Of a stretch of 64,000 bases of DNA, positions 17,469 through 25,773 are shown piece after piece. This stretch comes from Thalassobaculum_A sp040219615. Lineage in GTDB: Bacteria > Pseudomonadota > Alphaproteobacteria > Thalassobaculales > Thalassobaculaceae. Made by a program: the position numbers and the translations under genes. The stretch's first letter is position 1. The number at the start of each line of letters is the position of its first letter. The stretch covers positions 201,794 to 265,793 of the forward strand of contig NZ_JAVJSE010000040.1 in assembly GCF_040219615.1 (NCBI RefSeq), given 5' to 3'. Below the pieces are notes generated by a model, which saw nothing but the letters and a program-made list of their open reading frames with translations, did no database searches and was not told the DNA's origin.

Positions 17469-18368
17469 ATGGCCGCAGGGACGACCTCCGCCGGGAAGAC
17501 CGCCGCCGGAACCGTCGAGGAACGGGGCGGCTCCGCCTGGTCGGCGGCGGCACTGATCGGCCCGGCGACCTTCATCGTCGCCGCCGGCCTGCTGATCCCG
17601 ATCGTCATCCTGTTCCGCTACAGCCTGAACCAGTACGTGCCCAGGCTGCTGATGGTCGACGCCCTGACCATCGAGAACTACGTCAAGTTCTTCACCGACG
17701 CCTACTACATCGGCGTGTTCATGACGACGGTCCAGGTCGCCTTCGCCTGCACGGTGATCTGTCTGATCCTGGGCTTCCCGCTGGCCTATGTGCTGGCCCG
17801 CACGCGCACCCGGTTCAAGAACATCCTGGTCATGCTGGTGGTGCTGCCGCTGTTCGTCGGCAACGCGGTGCGCGCGGCCGGCTGGATGACCCTGTTCGGC
17901 AGCAAGGGCATCATCAGCGTCGGCCTGATGGGTATCGGCATCACCTCCGAGCCGACCGAGATCATGTTCACCACCGGCGCGGTCATCGTCGGCATCATCG
18001 CCGTCAACCTGCCCTTCATGGTGCTGACCCTGCAGAGCGTGATCGAGAGCATCGACCGCTCGGTCGAGGAGGCGGCGTTCAGCATGGGGGCCGGCCCCTG
18101 GCACATGTTCTGGCGGGTGCTGTGGCCGCTGGCGCTGCCGGGCATCGCCGCCGGCGTGATCCTGACCTTCATCCTCGGCATGAACGCCTATGCCACCCCG
18201 GTGCTGCTCGGCGGCCCGGAGTTCAAGATGCTGGCGCCCCTGGTGTTCGGGCAGATGCAGCTCGGCAACTGGCCGTTCGGCGCCGCGGTGTCGTTCATCC
18301 TGATGATCACCACCCTGGTGCTCACGGTGATCGCCAGCCTCCGCCTGCAGAAGCGCTACCGGCGCTGA
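17469..18368 (+). CDS. ABC importer permease, PotB-like
   Basis: This 299-residue membrane protein has six helices and the docking motif EEAAFSMGAGPWHMFWRVLWP. Segments such as FIVAAGLLIPIVILFRYSLNQY at the first helix and LGMNAYATPVLLGG are typical of PotB-like permeases. It closes the operon. Its last 13 bases overlap, tail to tail, with a small convergent membrane-protein gene. The 108-base gap from the binding-protein gene could contain an internal promoter but shows none clearly. Confidence 0.88.
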   Translation: MAAGTTSAGKTAAGTVEERGGSAWSAAALIGPATFIVAAGLLIPIVILFRYSLNQYVPRLLMVDALTIENYVKFFTDAYYIGVFMTTVQVAFACTVICLILGFPLAYVLARTRTRFKNILVMLVVLPLFVGNAVRAAGWMTLFGSKGIISVGLMGIGITSEPTEIMFTTGAVIVGIIAVNLPFMVLTLQSVIESIDRSVEEAAFSMGAGPWHMFWRVLWPLALPGIAAGVILTFILGMNAYATPVLLGGPEFKMLAPLVFGQMQLGNWPFGAAVSFILMITTLVLTVIASLRLQKRYRR

Positions 18369-18616
18369 GTCGCGGGAGGGGAACCGACGGGCCCTCCTCC
18401 GCGCAGCACCCGGAGCCAGGGCGCGGCGTGGAACACGCACATCAGCCCGTACATCAGCACCATGCCGCCCAGAGGCGCGCCCGCCGCTCCTGACGTGCAA
18501 GGACCGGGCTGGGTGGTATCGACGACCGGCGACAGCGCCGCCATCAGCGCGAAGGTCGGCGCCGCCGCCAGCGACAGGATATCGGCGGCGACAGCGGCGT
18601 GGCGGATCCGGGGCAT
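18356..18616 (-). CDS. Small membrane protein of unknown function
   Basis: This 86-residue protein has two hydrophobic stretches, LAAAPTFALMAALSPVV and LGGMVLMYGLMCVFHAAPW, separated by a short loop with one cysteine (GPCTSG). The pattern of helix, small-residue loop, helix and an amphipathic FHAAPWLRVL end looks like real coding, not an antisense shadow. It lies 10 bases downstream of the remnant DUF899 gene and was probably its operon partner. Similar small proteins next to DUF899 genes are recalled from other genomes, but this could not be checked. The last 12 residues are polar and overlap the PotB-like gene end. Confidence 0.65.
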   Translation of the reverse strand: MPRIRHAAVAADILSLAAAPTFALMAALSPVVDTTQPGPCTSGAAGAPLGGMVLMYGLMCVFHAAPWLRVLRGGGPVGSPPATQRR

Positions 18617-18626
18617 GGCCGCCGCC

Positions 18627-18704
18627 TCAGTACCGGTCGTGGCGGCGCAGCCACGCCATCGTGAAGCTCAGCCACTCCTCGCGCGAAGCCACTTGATTCT
18701 GCAT
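18627..18704 (-). pseudogene. 25-codon remnant of a DUF899 gene (N- and C-termini fused in frame)
   Basis: The frame reads MQNQVASREEWL followed by SFTMAWLRRHDRY and a stop. The first part matches the usual DUF899 N-terminus (xxVxSREEWLAAR) and the second part the usual DUF899 C-terminus (MAWxRRHDxY), as remembered from that family. About 200 residues of the thioredoxin-like core are missing, yet the frame is kept. A strong AGGAG site lies 8 bases before the ATG, so a 25-residue peptide could still be made. An in-frame internal deletion is the simplest explanation. Confidence 0.6.
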
Positions 18705-18801
18705 CCTCTGTCTCCTGATCTGCCGAACTGCCGGTTGTCGGCGCAGCCCAGGATCGCGAGGCGCGGCATCGACCGGGAGTGACAAGTCTGTCGGGATTCG
18801 C

Positions 18802-20022
18802 ATGGACTCGCTGATCACCGCCGCCGCCCGCGCCCTGGCCATGGGCGACCCGCTCGGCGCCCTGAACCGGGTCGCGTTGCGCGGCGACGCGCCGGCGCTG
18901 GCGTTGCGCGGCATCGCGATGGCCCAGCTCGGCGGCCTGGCGCGGGCCCGCGAACTGTTGCGCGAGGCCAGGCGGGCCTTCGGCCCGGACGAGACCGTGG
19001 CGCGCGCCCGCTGCACGGTGGCCGAGGCCGAGATCGCACTGGTCTCGCGCGACCTCGGCCGGGCGCCGACCGCGCTCGGCGCGGCGCGCACGACGCTGGA
19101 GCGGGCCGGCGACCGGGCCAACGCCGCGCATGCCGGCTACCTGCAGGCCCGGATGCTGCTCCTGGTCGGGCGGCTGGACGACGCCGAGCGGGTCGCCGCC
19201 GGGATCGACGCCACCGCCCTGCCACCCGCGGCGGTCGTCGGCTACGAACTCGTCGCCGCCGGCATCGCCACGCGGCGGCTGCGCATACGCGACGCCGGCG
19301 CGGCGGTCGCCCGGGCCCGGCTCGCCGCCGAGCGGACCGGCATCGCATCGCTGACCGCCGAGGTCGAGGATGCCGCCCGACTCCTCGACGTCCCGGCGGC
19401 ACGCCTGGCCGGGGGCAGCCGCGACCGCCTGCTGACGCTGGAGGAGGTCGAGGCATTGCTGGCCTCCGACGCACTGGTCGTCGACGCCTGTCGCCACACG
19501 GTCCGCCATGCCGGCACCACGGTCCCGCTCGCCACCCGCCCGGTCCTGTTCGCGCTCGCCCGCGCTCTGGGCGAGGCATGGCCGGCCGACGTCTCCCGGG
19601 AGGCCCTGCTGGCCGGCGCCTTCGGCGCCCGCCACGCCGACGAGTCGCACCGGGCTCGCCTGCGGGTCGAGATCGGGCGGCTGCGCAGCGCGCTATTGCC
19701 GGTCGCCGGGGTCGACGCCACCAAGCGGGGCTTCGTTCTGGCGCCGCGCCGGACCGACAAGATCGCGGTCATCGCGCCGCCGGTCGAGCAGTCCCACGGC
19801 ACGGTCCTCGCCTTGCTCGCCGACGGCGAGGCGTGGTCGAGCTCCGCGCTGGCGCTGGCGCTCGGGACCAGCCAGCGGACCGTGCAGCGGGCGCTCGACG
19901 CGCTGGCCGCCGCCGGCAAGGTGCAGGCCGTCGGCCGCGGCCGGGCCCGCCGCTGGAGCGCCCCGACGCTGCCCGGTTTCCCGACAACCTTGTTACTCCC
20001 GGCCATGCCGCCGGGCGGCTAG
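18802..20022 (+). CDS. Transcriptional regulator with TPR-like N-terminus and winged-helix C-terminus
   Basis: This 406-residue protein has an alanine-rich N-terminal half (residues 1-190) with a helical-hairpin rhythm like TPR or SARP/MalT-type scaffolds. The middle region (LVVDACRHTVRHAGTTVPLATRPVLFALARALG) resembles an OmpR/SARP-style DNA-binding domain. At the C-terminus, ALALALGTSQRTVQRALDALAAAGKVQAVGRGRARRW is a clear winged helix-turn-helix. It is transcribed away from the DUF899 remnant and 10 bases upstream of a beta-propeller gene, so it may have regulated both. No ligand domain is recognised. Confidence 0.75.
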   Translation: MDSLITAAARALAMGDPLGALNRVALRGDAPALALRGIAMAQLGGLARARELLREARRAFGPDETVARARCTVAEAEIALVSRDLGRAPTALGAARTTLERAGDRANAAHAGYLQARMLLLVGRLDDAERVAAGIDATALPPAAVVGYELVAAGIATRRLRIRDAGAAVARARLAAERTGIASLTAEVEDAARLLDVPAARLAGGSRDRLLTLEEVEALLASDALVVDACRHTVRHAGTTVPLATRPVLFALARALGEAWPADVSREALLAGAFGARHADESHRARLRVEIGRLRSALLPVAGVDATKRGFVLAPRRTDKIAVIAPPVEQSHGTVLALLADGEAWSSSALALALGTSQRTVQRALDALAAAGKVQAVGRGRARRWSAPTLPGFPTTLLLPAMPPGG

Positions 20023-20031
20023 CATCGCGCC

Positions 20032-20682
20032 ATGAAAAACGCATCGGCAGAGATCGTCGGCGAATACGGGCCGTTCCCGGGCGTCGACAGCATAGGCGGC
20101 GTCTCCTATGACGGGCGGCACGTCTGGTTCGCGTCGGGCGACAGGCTGAACGCCCTCGATCCGGCGGAGAAGCAAGTCCAACGGACGATCGATGTCCCGG
20201 CCCATGCCGGCACCGCCTTCGACGGTCGGCACCTGTTCCAGATCGCCGAGGACCGCATCCAGCGGATCGACCCGGGGACCGGCAAGGTGCTGGACAGCAT
20301 CCCGGCACCGGGCGGCGGCGGCGACTCCGGGCTGGCCTGGGCCGAGGGATCGCTGTGGGTCGGGCAGTACCGCGAGCGCCGGATCCACCAGGTGGATCCC
20401 AGCACTGGGACGGTCCTGCGTACGATCGAGAGCAACCGCTTCGTCACCGGCGTGACCTGGGTCGACGACGAGCTGTGGCACGCCACCTGGGAGAACGACG
20501 AAAGCGAGCTGCGCCGGATCGACCCGGCCACCGGCGAAGTCCGGGAGCGCCTGGAAATGCCGGCCGGCACCGGGATTTCCGGATTGGAATCCGACGGCGG
20601 CGACCGCTTCTTCTGCGGCGGCGGCAACAGCGGCAAGGTGCGGGTGGTCCGCCGGCCGGGCCGGGGCGTCCCGGCAGCCTGA
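20032..20682 (+). CDS. Beta-propeller protein, Vgb/glutaminyl cyclotransferase-like
   Basis: This 216-residue protein is made of repeated blades with the pattern ggvsyDGRHVWFA..drLnALDP, gtAFDGRHLFQI..drIQRIDPGTG, GLAWAEGSLWVGQY..IHQVDPSTG and GVTWVDDELWHATW..LRRIDPATG. Blades of this type occur in glutaminyl-peptide cyclotransferase and streptogramin lyase (Vgb)-like families. No signal peptide is present, so it is cytoplasmic. It starts 10 bases after the regulator stop and is likely co-transcribed. The enzymatic role is uncertain; it may simply bind a ligand. Confidence 0.7.
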   Translation: MKNASAEIVGEYGPFPGVDSIGGVSYDGRHVWFASGDRLNALDPAEKQVQRTIDVPAHAGTAFDGRHLFQIAEDRIQRIDPGTGKVLDSIPAPGGGGDSGLAWAEGSLWVGQYRERRIHQVDPSTGTVLRTIESNRFVTGVTWVDDELWHATWENDESELRRIDPATGEVRERLEMPAGTGISGLESDGGDRFFCGGGNSGKVRVVRRPGRGVPAA

Positions 20683-20703
20683 CCCGGCCCCTCGGGCGCC
20701 GGG
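20683..20703. terminator. GC hairpin between convergent genes, possible two-way terminator
   Basis: CCCGGC at 20683-20688 can pair with GCCGGG at 20698-20703 in the short gap between the converging propeller and CobW-type genes. No U-run follows, so if it ends transcription it is not a classic intrinsic terminator. Confidence 0.3.
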
Positions 20704-20705
20704 CC

Positions 20706-21680
20706 TCAGGAAACCGCGACGCAGCCTTCCAGCAGGGCGGTCAGCGCCTCGGCGTCGAGCGAGCCGGTGCGGGCGATCGCCACCAGCACGGTTTCCGACG
20801 GCGCCGCGCCGGCCGCCGCCGCCAGGCTGTGGCGCTTGCCGACCATCTGGAACACCGCCCGCTCGCCCGGCCGGTCGGCGAAGGCCAGCACGCCCTTCAT
20901 GCGCAGCAGGCCGGCCGGCAGGCGGCGGGCGGCGTTGCGGAAGGCGGCGCGGTCGAGCGGCGCCGTACTGCGCCAGGACCAGGCCCGGAACTCCTCGCCG
21001 TGATCGTGGTGACCGTGATCGTGCGCATGATCGTGGTCGTGGTGATGGCCATGCGCCGCCGGCCGCCCGGGCGCGACATGCGCGGTCCCGAACAGCACCT
21101 CGCGCGGCACCTCGCTGAACCGGGCCGGCAGGAGGCGAATGTTCGGCATCGGCCCGCGCAGGGTGGTCTCGACCGCCGCCAGGTCCTCGGCGCTGGCGAT
21201 GTCGATCTTGTTCAGCACCACCACGTCGGCCGAGCCGGCCTGCTCGATCGCCAGCTCGGTCGACGCGAAGTCGAGGTCGCGGAACCCGGCGGCGTCGACC
21301 AGGCAGAACACCCCGTCGACCGCCGCCCGGCCGCCGAGCGCCGGGTCGAGCACCGCGTCCATCACCGCGATCGGCCGCGACACCCCGCTGGTCTCGATCA
21401 GCAGGTGCTCGGGCGCCGGGTCCTGGTCCATCAGTCGGCCGATCGCCTCGACCAGGTCGTCGCGGATCGTGCAGCACACGCAGCCATTGGCCAGCGACAC
21501 CTGGTCGGCACCGGTCTCGACCACCAGCTCGGCGTCGATGTTGATGGCGCCGAAGTCGTTGACCAGCACCCCGTAGCGCACGCCGCGCGGGTCCTCGAGG
21601 ATGCGCTTCAGCAGGGTGGTCTTGCCGGCGCCGAGGAAGCCGGCCAGCACGGTCACCGGCGTCGGCACGGCGCCGGTCAC
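20706..21680 (-). CDS. CobW/COG0523 family zinc-type GTPase metallochaperone
   Basis: This 324-residue G3E GTPase has Walker A GFLGAGKTTLLKR, the family CxCC motif in NGCVCCTIRDD, NKID for guanine recognition, and a histidine-rich stretch at about residues 210-228 (HGHHHDHDHAHDHGHHDHG) likely to bind zinc, nickel or cobalt. The C-terminal CobW_C domain carries GVLAFADRPGERAVFQ. It begins at GTG 21680, whose GTGA overlaps the stop of the alpha/beta hydrolase gene, so the two are translationally coupled. It may deliver a metal to that hydrolase or another metalloenzyme; this is inferred from gene order. Confidence 0.9.
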   Translation of the reverse strand: MTGAVPTPVTVLAGFLGAGKTTLLKRILEDPRGVRYGVLVNDFGAINIDAELVVETGADQVSLANGCVCCTIRDDLVEAIGRLMDQDPAPEHLLIETSGVSRPIAVMDAVLDPALGGRAAVDGVFCLVDAAGFRDLDFASTELAIEQAGSADVVVLNKIDIASAEDLAAVETTLRGPMPNIRLLPARFSEVPREVLFGTAHVAPGRPAAHGHHHDHDHAHDHGHHDHGEEFRAWSWRSTAPLDRAAFRNAARRLPAGLLRMKGVLAFADRPGERAVFQMVGKRHSLAAAAGAAPSETVLVAIARTGSLDAEALTALLEGCVAVS

Positions 21681-23719
21681 GACGGCGTCTCCGGCAGCCG
21701 GGTGACGTGGCGCGCGCGGTTCCAGCCGGCGGCGGCCGCGACCGCCCGCTCGGCGTCCTCGGCCAGCATCCGGCCCTCGGCGACCAGCGCCTCGGCGGCC
21801 TTGCGAATGGCGGCCTGATACGCCGCGGCGTCGGCATAGCGCTCCAGGATCGCCGGGCGCGGGTCGCCGGTCTGGGCGCGCTCCTCGGCGGTGTCCGGGA
21901 ACGGGAGGTAGCAGCCGGTGATGCCGACCATCGCCCCCTCACCCAGCTCCGGGCGCCGCAGGCTCCAGCCGGCATAGGTGCCGAGCGGGGCCTGCACCAT
22001 CGGCGCGCGCTGGCCGGCGCGGTCCAGGCCGTCGGCGTCGGTCGCCGGCACCAGCACCGGGTACTCCTCGCCCTCGATCACACGCGGCGGCTCGTGCTCG
22101 ATCACCCCGGTCGCGTCCACGTCGGCGCCGAAGTCGAGCTGCTCCAGCCGGCTCGGGCCGCGCGGCAGGGCGATGCCGGGGATCGCCGGGAACCCGGCCC
22201 GCCAGGCATCCGCCGTCACCAGGGTACCGTCGGCGACGCTGGGCGCCGTGCTCGGCGGCGGCGGCGTGCCGTCGGTCGCCCAGCGGTCGAGGGCGTCCAG
22301 GTTGGCCCGGAAGAACGCCGAGGTGGCGACGGTGTTGTGGAACTGAGCGGCGATCCCGCGCTCGGGCTTCGCCACCAGCGGCGAGGCGTAGTGCTGCGAG
22401 CTCGACCACAGCTGCACCCGCACCCCGTCCGGTTGCGGCAGGTCGCGTCCCCGGGAGTCGGTCACCACCAGCGACGCGCGGCGGTGCCAGTACTCGGACG
22501 CGCTGTCGGTGTGGATCACCAGCGGGTCGGTGTCCGGCCGCTTCAGGATGGCGTCCTCGCGGCCGGTCAGGTGGTCGGTCGAGCGGGCGTAGGAGAACGG
22601 GAAGCGGTCGACCAGGGTGTAGTGGTTCTCGTGCTCCTGGCCCGGCAGCACGGTCAGCTGGGCGAACCGGTGGTTCATCCACATCTTGCCGCCGCCGGCG
22701 ACATGCGGCAGCACGCCGTCGAACACCCGCCGCCCCTCGGCGTCGGCGTTGAAGCCGAGATAGACGAAGTCGCGGATGCAGCGGCCGGTCTGCGAGCGTC
22801 CCCAGGCATAGGCCTTCTCGATCCGCCCGCCACCCTCGCGCAACGGGTTCGGGGTGCCGGCCGCGTCGGCCTCGGCGTGCTTGAGGAAGCTGACGAAGTC
22901 GCGCACCGCCAAGTGGCCGAGGCCGAGCACCCGCGGATCGCGGGCCTCGTAGATCAGCTCGTAGATCCAGCCGGTCTCGAAGCCGGCATGCAGGTGCAGG
23001 TGACTGTCGGACGGGATCACCGCGCGGTCGCGCCCCAGGCCGTCGACCGCCGGGGATTCCTCGATCCGCGAGAACGACCAGGCGTCGGCCGGGATCGACT
23101 CGCGCCGGCTGGCGGCGTAGCGGCGGCGGGTCAGCGCCGCCCCGGCGGTGTCGAGCGTGGCCGCCGGGTAGCTGCGGGACGGCGCCAGGCCGCTCAGCGG
23201 CAGCACATGGGTCCCGGGCGCGTTGACGATGTATTCGACCCGCACCGTCCCGGTGATCGGCCGGCCGGCGTCGGTCGCCACCGGCACGTCCAGCAGCATG
23301 CGGCCGTCGCCGGGCAGCAGGTCGCCCTGCCAGGCCAGCCAGGCCACCGTGTAGCCGCGCCGCATCAGGAAACCGTTGCCGGCGTGCTCGATGGCCGAGG
23401 GGCTGTTCGACCCGACGGCGTCGTTGAAGAACTGCAGGGCGCGCTTGTTGCCGCGGTTGCCGTAGTCGAAGAACACCCGGCCGTTGCCGCGCGCCGCCTC
23501 GACCGGCTTCAACAGGCAGAAGTCGGCGCTGTATTCGACCAGCCCGTCGCCGTCGCGTGGGGCCTTGTCCAGGTCGACGATGCGCGGCTGCCCGCCGTTC
23601 GGGTCGGCCCGCAGCCGGACCCGGCCGGTCAGCCGCTCATAGGCGCCGGCGTCGCCGAAATCGTGGCCGGCGGCGAACGGGACGCGCTCGTCGATCGACA
23701 GGGTGGGGGGCACGCTCAT
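21677..23719 (-). CDS. Large alpha/beta hydrolase-domain protein (Abhydrolase_10-like)
   Basis: This 680-residue soluble protein starts at ATG 23719 (MSVPPTLSIDERVPFAAGHDFGDAGAYERL); the open frame upstream is a shadow of the divergent transaminase. It has the features of the large alpha/beta hydrolase-domain family: VFFDYGNRGNKRALQFFND, RRGYTVAWLAWQGD, a nucleophile region AYAWGRSQTGRCIRDFVYLGF (serine in GRSQTGR) and HNTVATSAFFRANLDALDRW. The biochemical function of the family is poorly known; esterase or amidase activity is plausible. It shares an operon with the CobW-type GTPase and diverges from an aminotransferase gene. Confidence 0.78.
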   Translation of the reverse strand: MSVPPTLSIDERVPFAAGHDFGDAGAYERLTGRVRLRADPNGGQPRIVDLDKAPRDGDGLVEYSADFCLLKPVEAARGNGRVFFDYGNRGNKRALQFFNDAVGSNSPSAIEHAGNGFLMRRGYTVAWLAWQGDLLPGDGRMLLDVPVATDAGRPITGTVRVEYIVNAPGTHVLPLSGLAPSRSYPAATLDTAGAALTRRRYAASRRESIPADAWSFSRIEESPAVDGLGRDRAVIPSDSHLHLHAGFETGWIYELIYEARDPRVLGLGHLAVRDFVSFLKHAEADAAGTPNPLREGGGRIEKAYAWGRSQTGRCIRDFVYLGFNADAEGRRVFDGVLPHVAGGGKMWMNHRFAQLTVLPGQEHENHYTLVDRFPFSYARSTDHLTGREDAILKRPDTDPLVIHTDSASEYWHRRASLVVTDSRGRDLPQPDGVRVQLWSSSQHYASPLVAKPERGIAAQFHNTVATSAFFRANLDALDRWATDGTPPPPSTAPSVADGTLVTADAWRAGFPAIPGIALPRGPSRLEQLDFGADVDATGVIEHEPPRVIEGEEYPVLVPATDADGLDRAGQRAPMVQAPLGTYAGWSLRRPELGEGAMVGITGCYLPFPDTAEERAQTGDPRPAILERYADAAAYQAAIRKAAEALVAEGRMLAEDAERAVAAAAGWNRARHVTRLPETPS

Positions 23720-23884
23720 GACGGCCGGCCTTTCGGGCTTGGGGGCGGCGGCAGCGATGCCGCGGGAAGGATCTAGACGATACGGCGTCGGCGCCCCCGG
23801 GTTCAATCGGCACGCCGCCGCCCTTGACGGCTGCCGGGCGCGCTTCCGACACTGGCGCCGCGCGCGCTTCCCAGGAGACCCCCG

Positions 23885-24817
23885 ATGGCCGACCCCGATT
23901 CCTTCGCCGCCGGTGCGGCCTTCGTCGACGGCGGCTTCGTGCCGATCGGCCGGGCCGCGGTCTCGGTGCTCGACTGGGGCTTCACCAAGTCGGACGTGAC
24001 CTACGACGTGGTGCATGTCTGGCGCGGATCGTTCTTCCGCCTGGACGACCATCTGGCGCGCTTCGCCCGCTCGATGGCGGCGCTGCACATGAGCATTCCC
24101 TACGGCGTCGACGAGCAGGCCGGGATCCTGGCCGAGTGCGTGCGGCGGGCCGGGCTGCGGGATTCCTACATGGCGATGGTCACCACCCGCGGCGTCCCGC
24201 TGCCCGGCATGCCGCGCCGCCCGAGCCTGATGAGCAACCGCTATATTGCCTACGCGATCCCGTGGATCGACGTGATCCCGGTCGACGTCCAGGAGCGGGG
24301 CGCCCACCTGATCGTGGCAAAGACCCCGCGGATCGCGAGCGAGAGCGTCGATCCGACGGTCAAGAACTACCACTGGGGCGACCTGGTGCAGGCGATGTTC
24401 GAGGCCGAGGCCGCCGGCGCCGACAACGCGGTGCTGCTGGACGCCGACGGCTACGTCACAGAGGGCCCGGGCTTCAACGTATTCGCGGTGCGCGACGGCA
24501 GCGTGGTGACGCCCGACCGCGGCGCCCTGGAGGGCGTGACCCGGCAGACCGTGATCGACATCTGCGGCGAACTCGGCCTGCCGGTGCGGATCGCGCCGAT
24601 GACCCGCGACGACCTGCTGGCGGCCGACGAGATCTTCACCTCGACCACCGCCGGCGGCGTCATGCCGGCCGCCCGCATCGACGGCCGGATCCTGCAGAAC
24701 GACCGGCCGGGCCCGGTGTCCCGGCGGATCCGCGAGACCTACTGGCGCTGGCACGAGGAGGGCCGCCACCTGACCCCGGTCGCCGACCTCGCCTGGACGC
24801 CGGCGAGGGCGTCGTGA
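23885..24817 (+). CDS. Class IV PLP transaminase, resembles (R)-selective amine transaminases
   Basis: This 310-residue fold-type IV enzyme has catalytic Lys160 in DPTVKNYHWGDL and cofactor motifs EGPGFNVFAV and TTAGGVMPA. Branched-chain and D-amino acid transaminases share this frame. Here the active-site strand reads WGFTKSDVTYDVVHVWRGSFFRLDDHLARF, and the later part is very like the (R)-amine:pyruvate transaminase of Arthrobacter KNK168 as remembered. That suggests a small amine or unusual amino donor rather than branched-chain amino acids. The start at ATG 23885 follows AGGAGAC at 23873-23879. It stands alone, divergent from the alpha/beta hydrolase gene. Confidence 0.82.
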   Translation: MADPDSFAAGAAFVDGGFVPIGRAAVSVLDWGFTKSDVTYDVVHVWRGSFFRLDDHLARFARSMAALHMSIPYGVDEQAGILAECVRRAGLRDSYMAMVTTRGVPLPGMPRRPSLMSNRYIAYAIPWIDVIPVDVQERGAHLIVAKTPRIASESVDPTVKNYHWGDLVQAMFEAEAAGADNAVLLDADGYVTEGPGFNVFAVRDGSVVTPDRGALEGVTRQTVIDICGELGLPVRIAPMTRDDLLAADEIFTSTTAGGVMPAARIDGRILQNDRPGPVSRRIRETYWRWHEEGRHLTPVADLAWTPARAS

Positions 24818-24847
24818 CGGCGCGGCGGGTCCGACCGATCGGCTGGT

Positions 24848-25687
24848 TCAGTTGAATTTCGCGAGGAATGCGGTCGGCATCAGCTCGACGTGACTGGCGA
24901 GCGGCGGACGCAGCTCGAAGGCCCGCGCCTGCCGCGAAAAGTTCCAGAGCCTGAGGAGACACCAAGCGTCGCGCCGTTCCTCGGAAACCGCCAGCTCGTT
25001 CCGCGAGATATGAAACGGCGTCCGCTCCCAGCCGTTCGTGGTCTTGACCTCGATCAGACGCTCACGCCCGTCCGGCTCGAAGCTGGCGATGTCGTAGCCG
25101 GCGCCATCCCCTTCCTCCGCCGCCGCCCATCGAACCCGCCGGGCCAGATCGTTCCGCCCCACCTGGATCAACGTGGACCGCTCGTGCAGGAACACTCGCT
25201 CCTCGCCGGCACGACCGAGCGCCCTGTTGCGCTCGTCACGGCCGGCCGCATCGAGCCTCATGGCGACCATCCTCGCCTTCTCGATATCCGTTGGCGGTGC
25301 CTCGTTGCGCATCGTCGGAGCGGGGCCGATCCAGAGGCTCGGCGCTTCCGCGAACGCGGTCCCGGCAGGGTCAAGAACGCGAGGCGGCCGTAGCGACCAC
25401 TCGGGGTGCCGCGCGGTCCAGCGAGCCACGGCCTCCACCAGATCCATCTGGAAGTTGGACCGGGGCTTGTACCCCGCAATCCACTCCTCTCCGTAACACC
25501 GGAGCACCGCCGAGATGTTCTGATGCTTGAACTCTATGGAACCGCGCCCTCGGCCGATCAGCTGCTGCAGATCCCGGTTGTTCGCCGCCTTGTTGTAGGG
25601 GCGTCCAGCCAGGTCGTCCGCGAGCATCGAGAAGTACCGCGCCACGATGGCGTCGTTCTCCTGGTCGCTCCAGTCTTCTCCCGGCAT
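24848..25687 (-). CDS. DUF3883 protein with restriction-endonuclease-like core
   Basis: This 279-residue protein has two parts. Residues 1-90 form a helical domain with WSDQENDAIVARYFSMLADDL, YNKAANNRDL and SIEFKHQNISAVL, which is often found next to nuclease-like domains. The C-terminal half has GYDIASFEPDGRERLIEVKTT, a PD-(D/E)xK catalytic pattern (Asp, then Glu-x-Lys) of DUF3883. The family occurs in restriction and defence loci. No methyltransferase or helicase lies nearby, so it is an orphan. Its codon use appears slightly less GC-biased than its neighbours. The target is unknown. Confidence 0.75.
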   Translation of the reverse strand: MPGEDWSDQENDAIVARYFSMLADDLAGRPYNKAANNRDLQQLIGRGRGSIEFKHQNISAVLRCYGEEWIAGYKPRSNFQMDLVEAVARWTARHPEWSLRPPRVLDPAGTAFAEAPSLWIGPAPTMRNEAPPTDIEKARMVAMRLDAAGRDERNRALGRAGEERVFLHERSTLIQVGRNDLARRVRWAAAEEGDGAGYDIASFEPDGRERLIEVKTTNGWERTPFHISRNELAVSEERRDAWCLLRLWNFSRQARAFELRPPLASHVELMPTAFLAKFN

Positions 25688-25773
25688 TCATCCGCCCCGG
25701 CAATGCCCGGGTATCCTGCCACGATTCGTGGAATGGGTGTCGAAATGACGGCGGGAACTCCCGTGTTGCCCCC

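Noticed and set aside
20995..21060. Short repeated units resembling GATCGTGGTGACC, considered as a DNA repeat
   Set aside because: On the minus strand they encode the His/Asp-rich metal-binding stretch of the CobW-type GTPase, so the repetition is due to coding.
23720..24769. Extension of the alpha/beta hydrolase to 1030 residues
   Set aside because: The added 350 residues are the antisense of the transaminase gene and show no family features.
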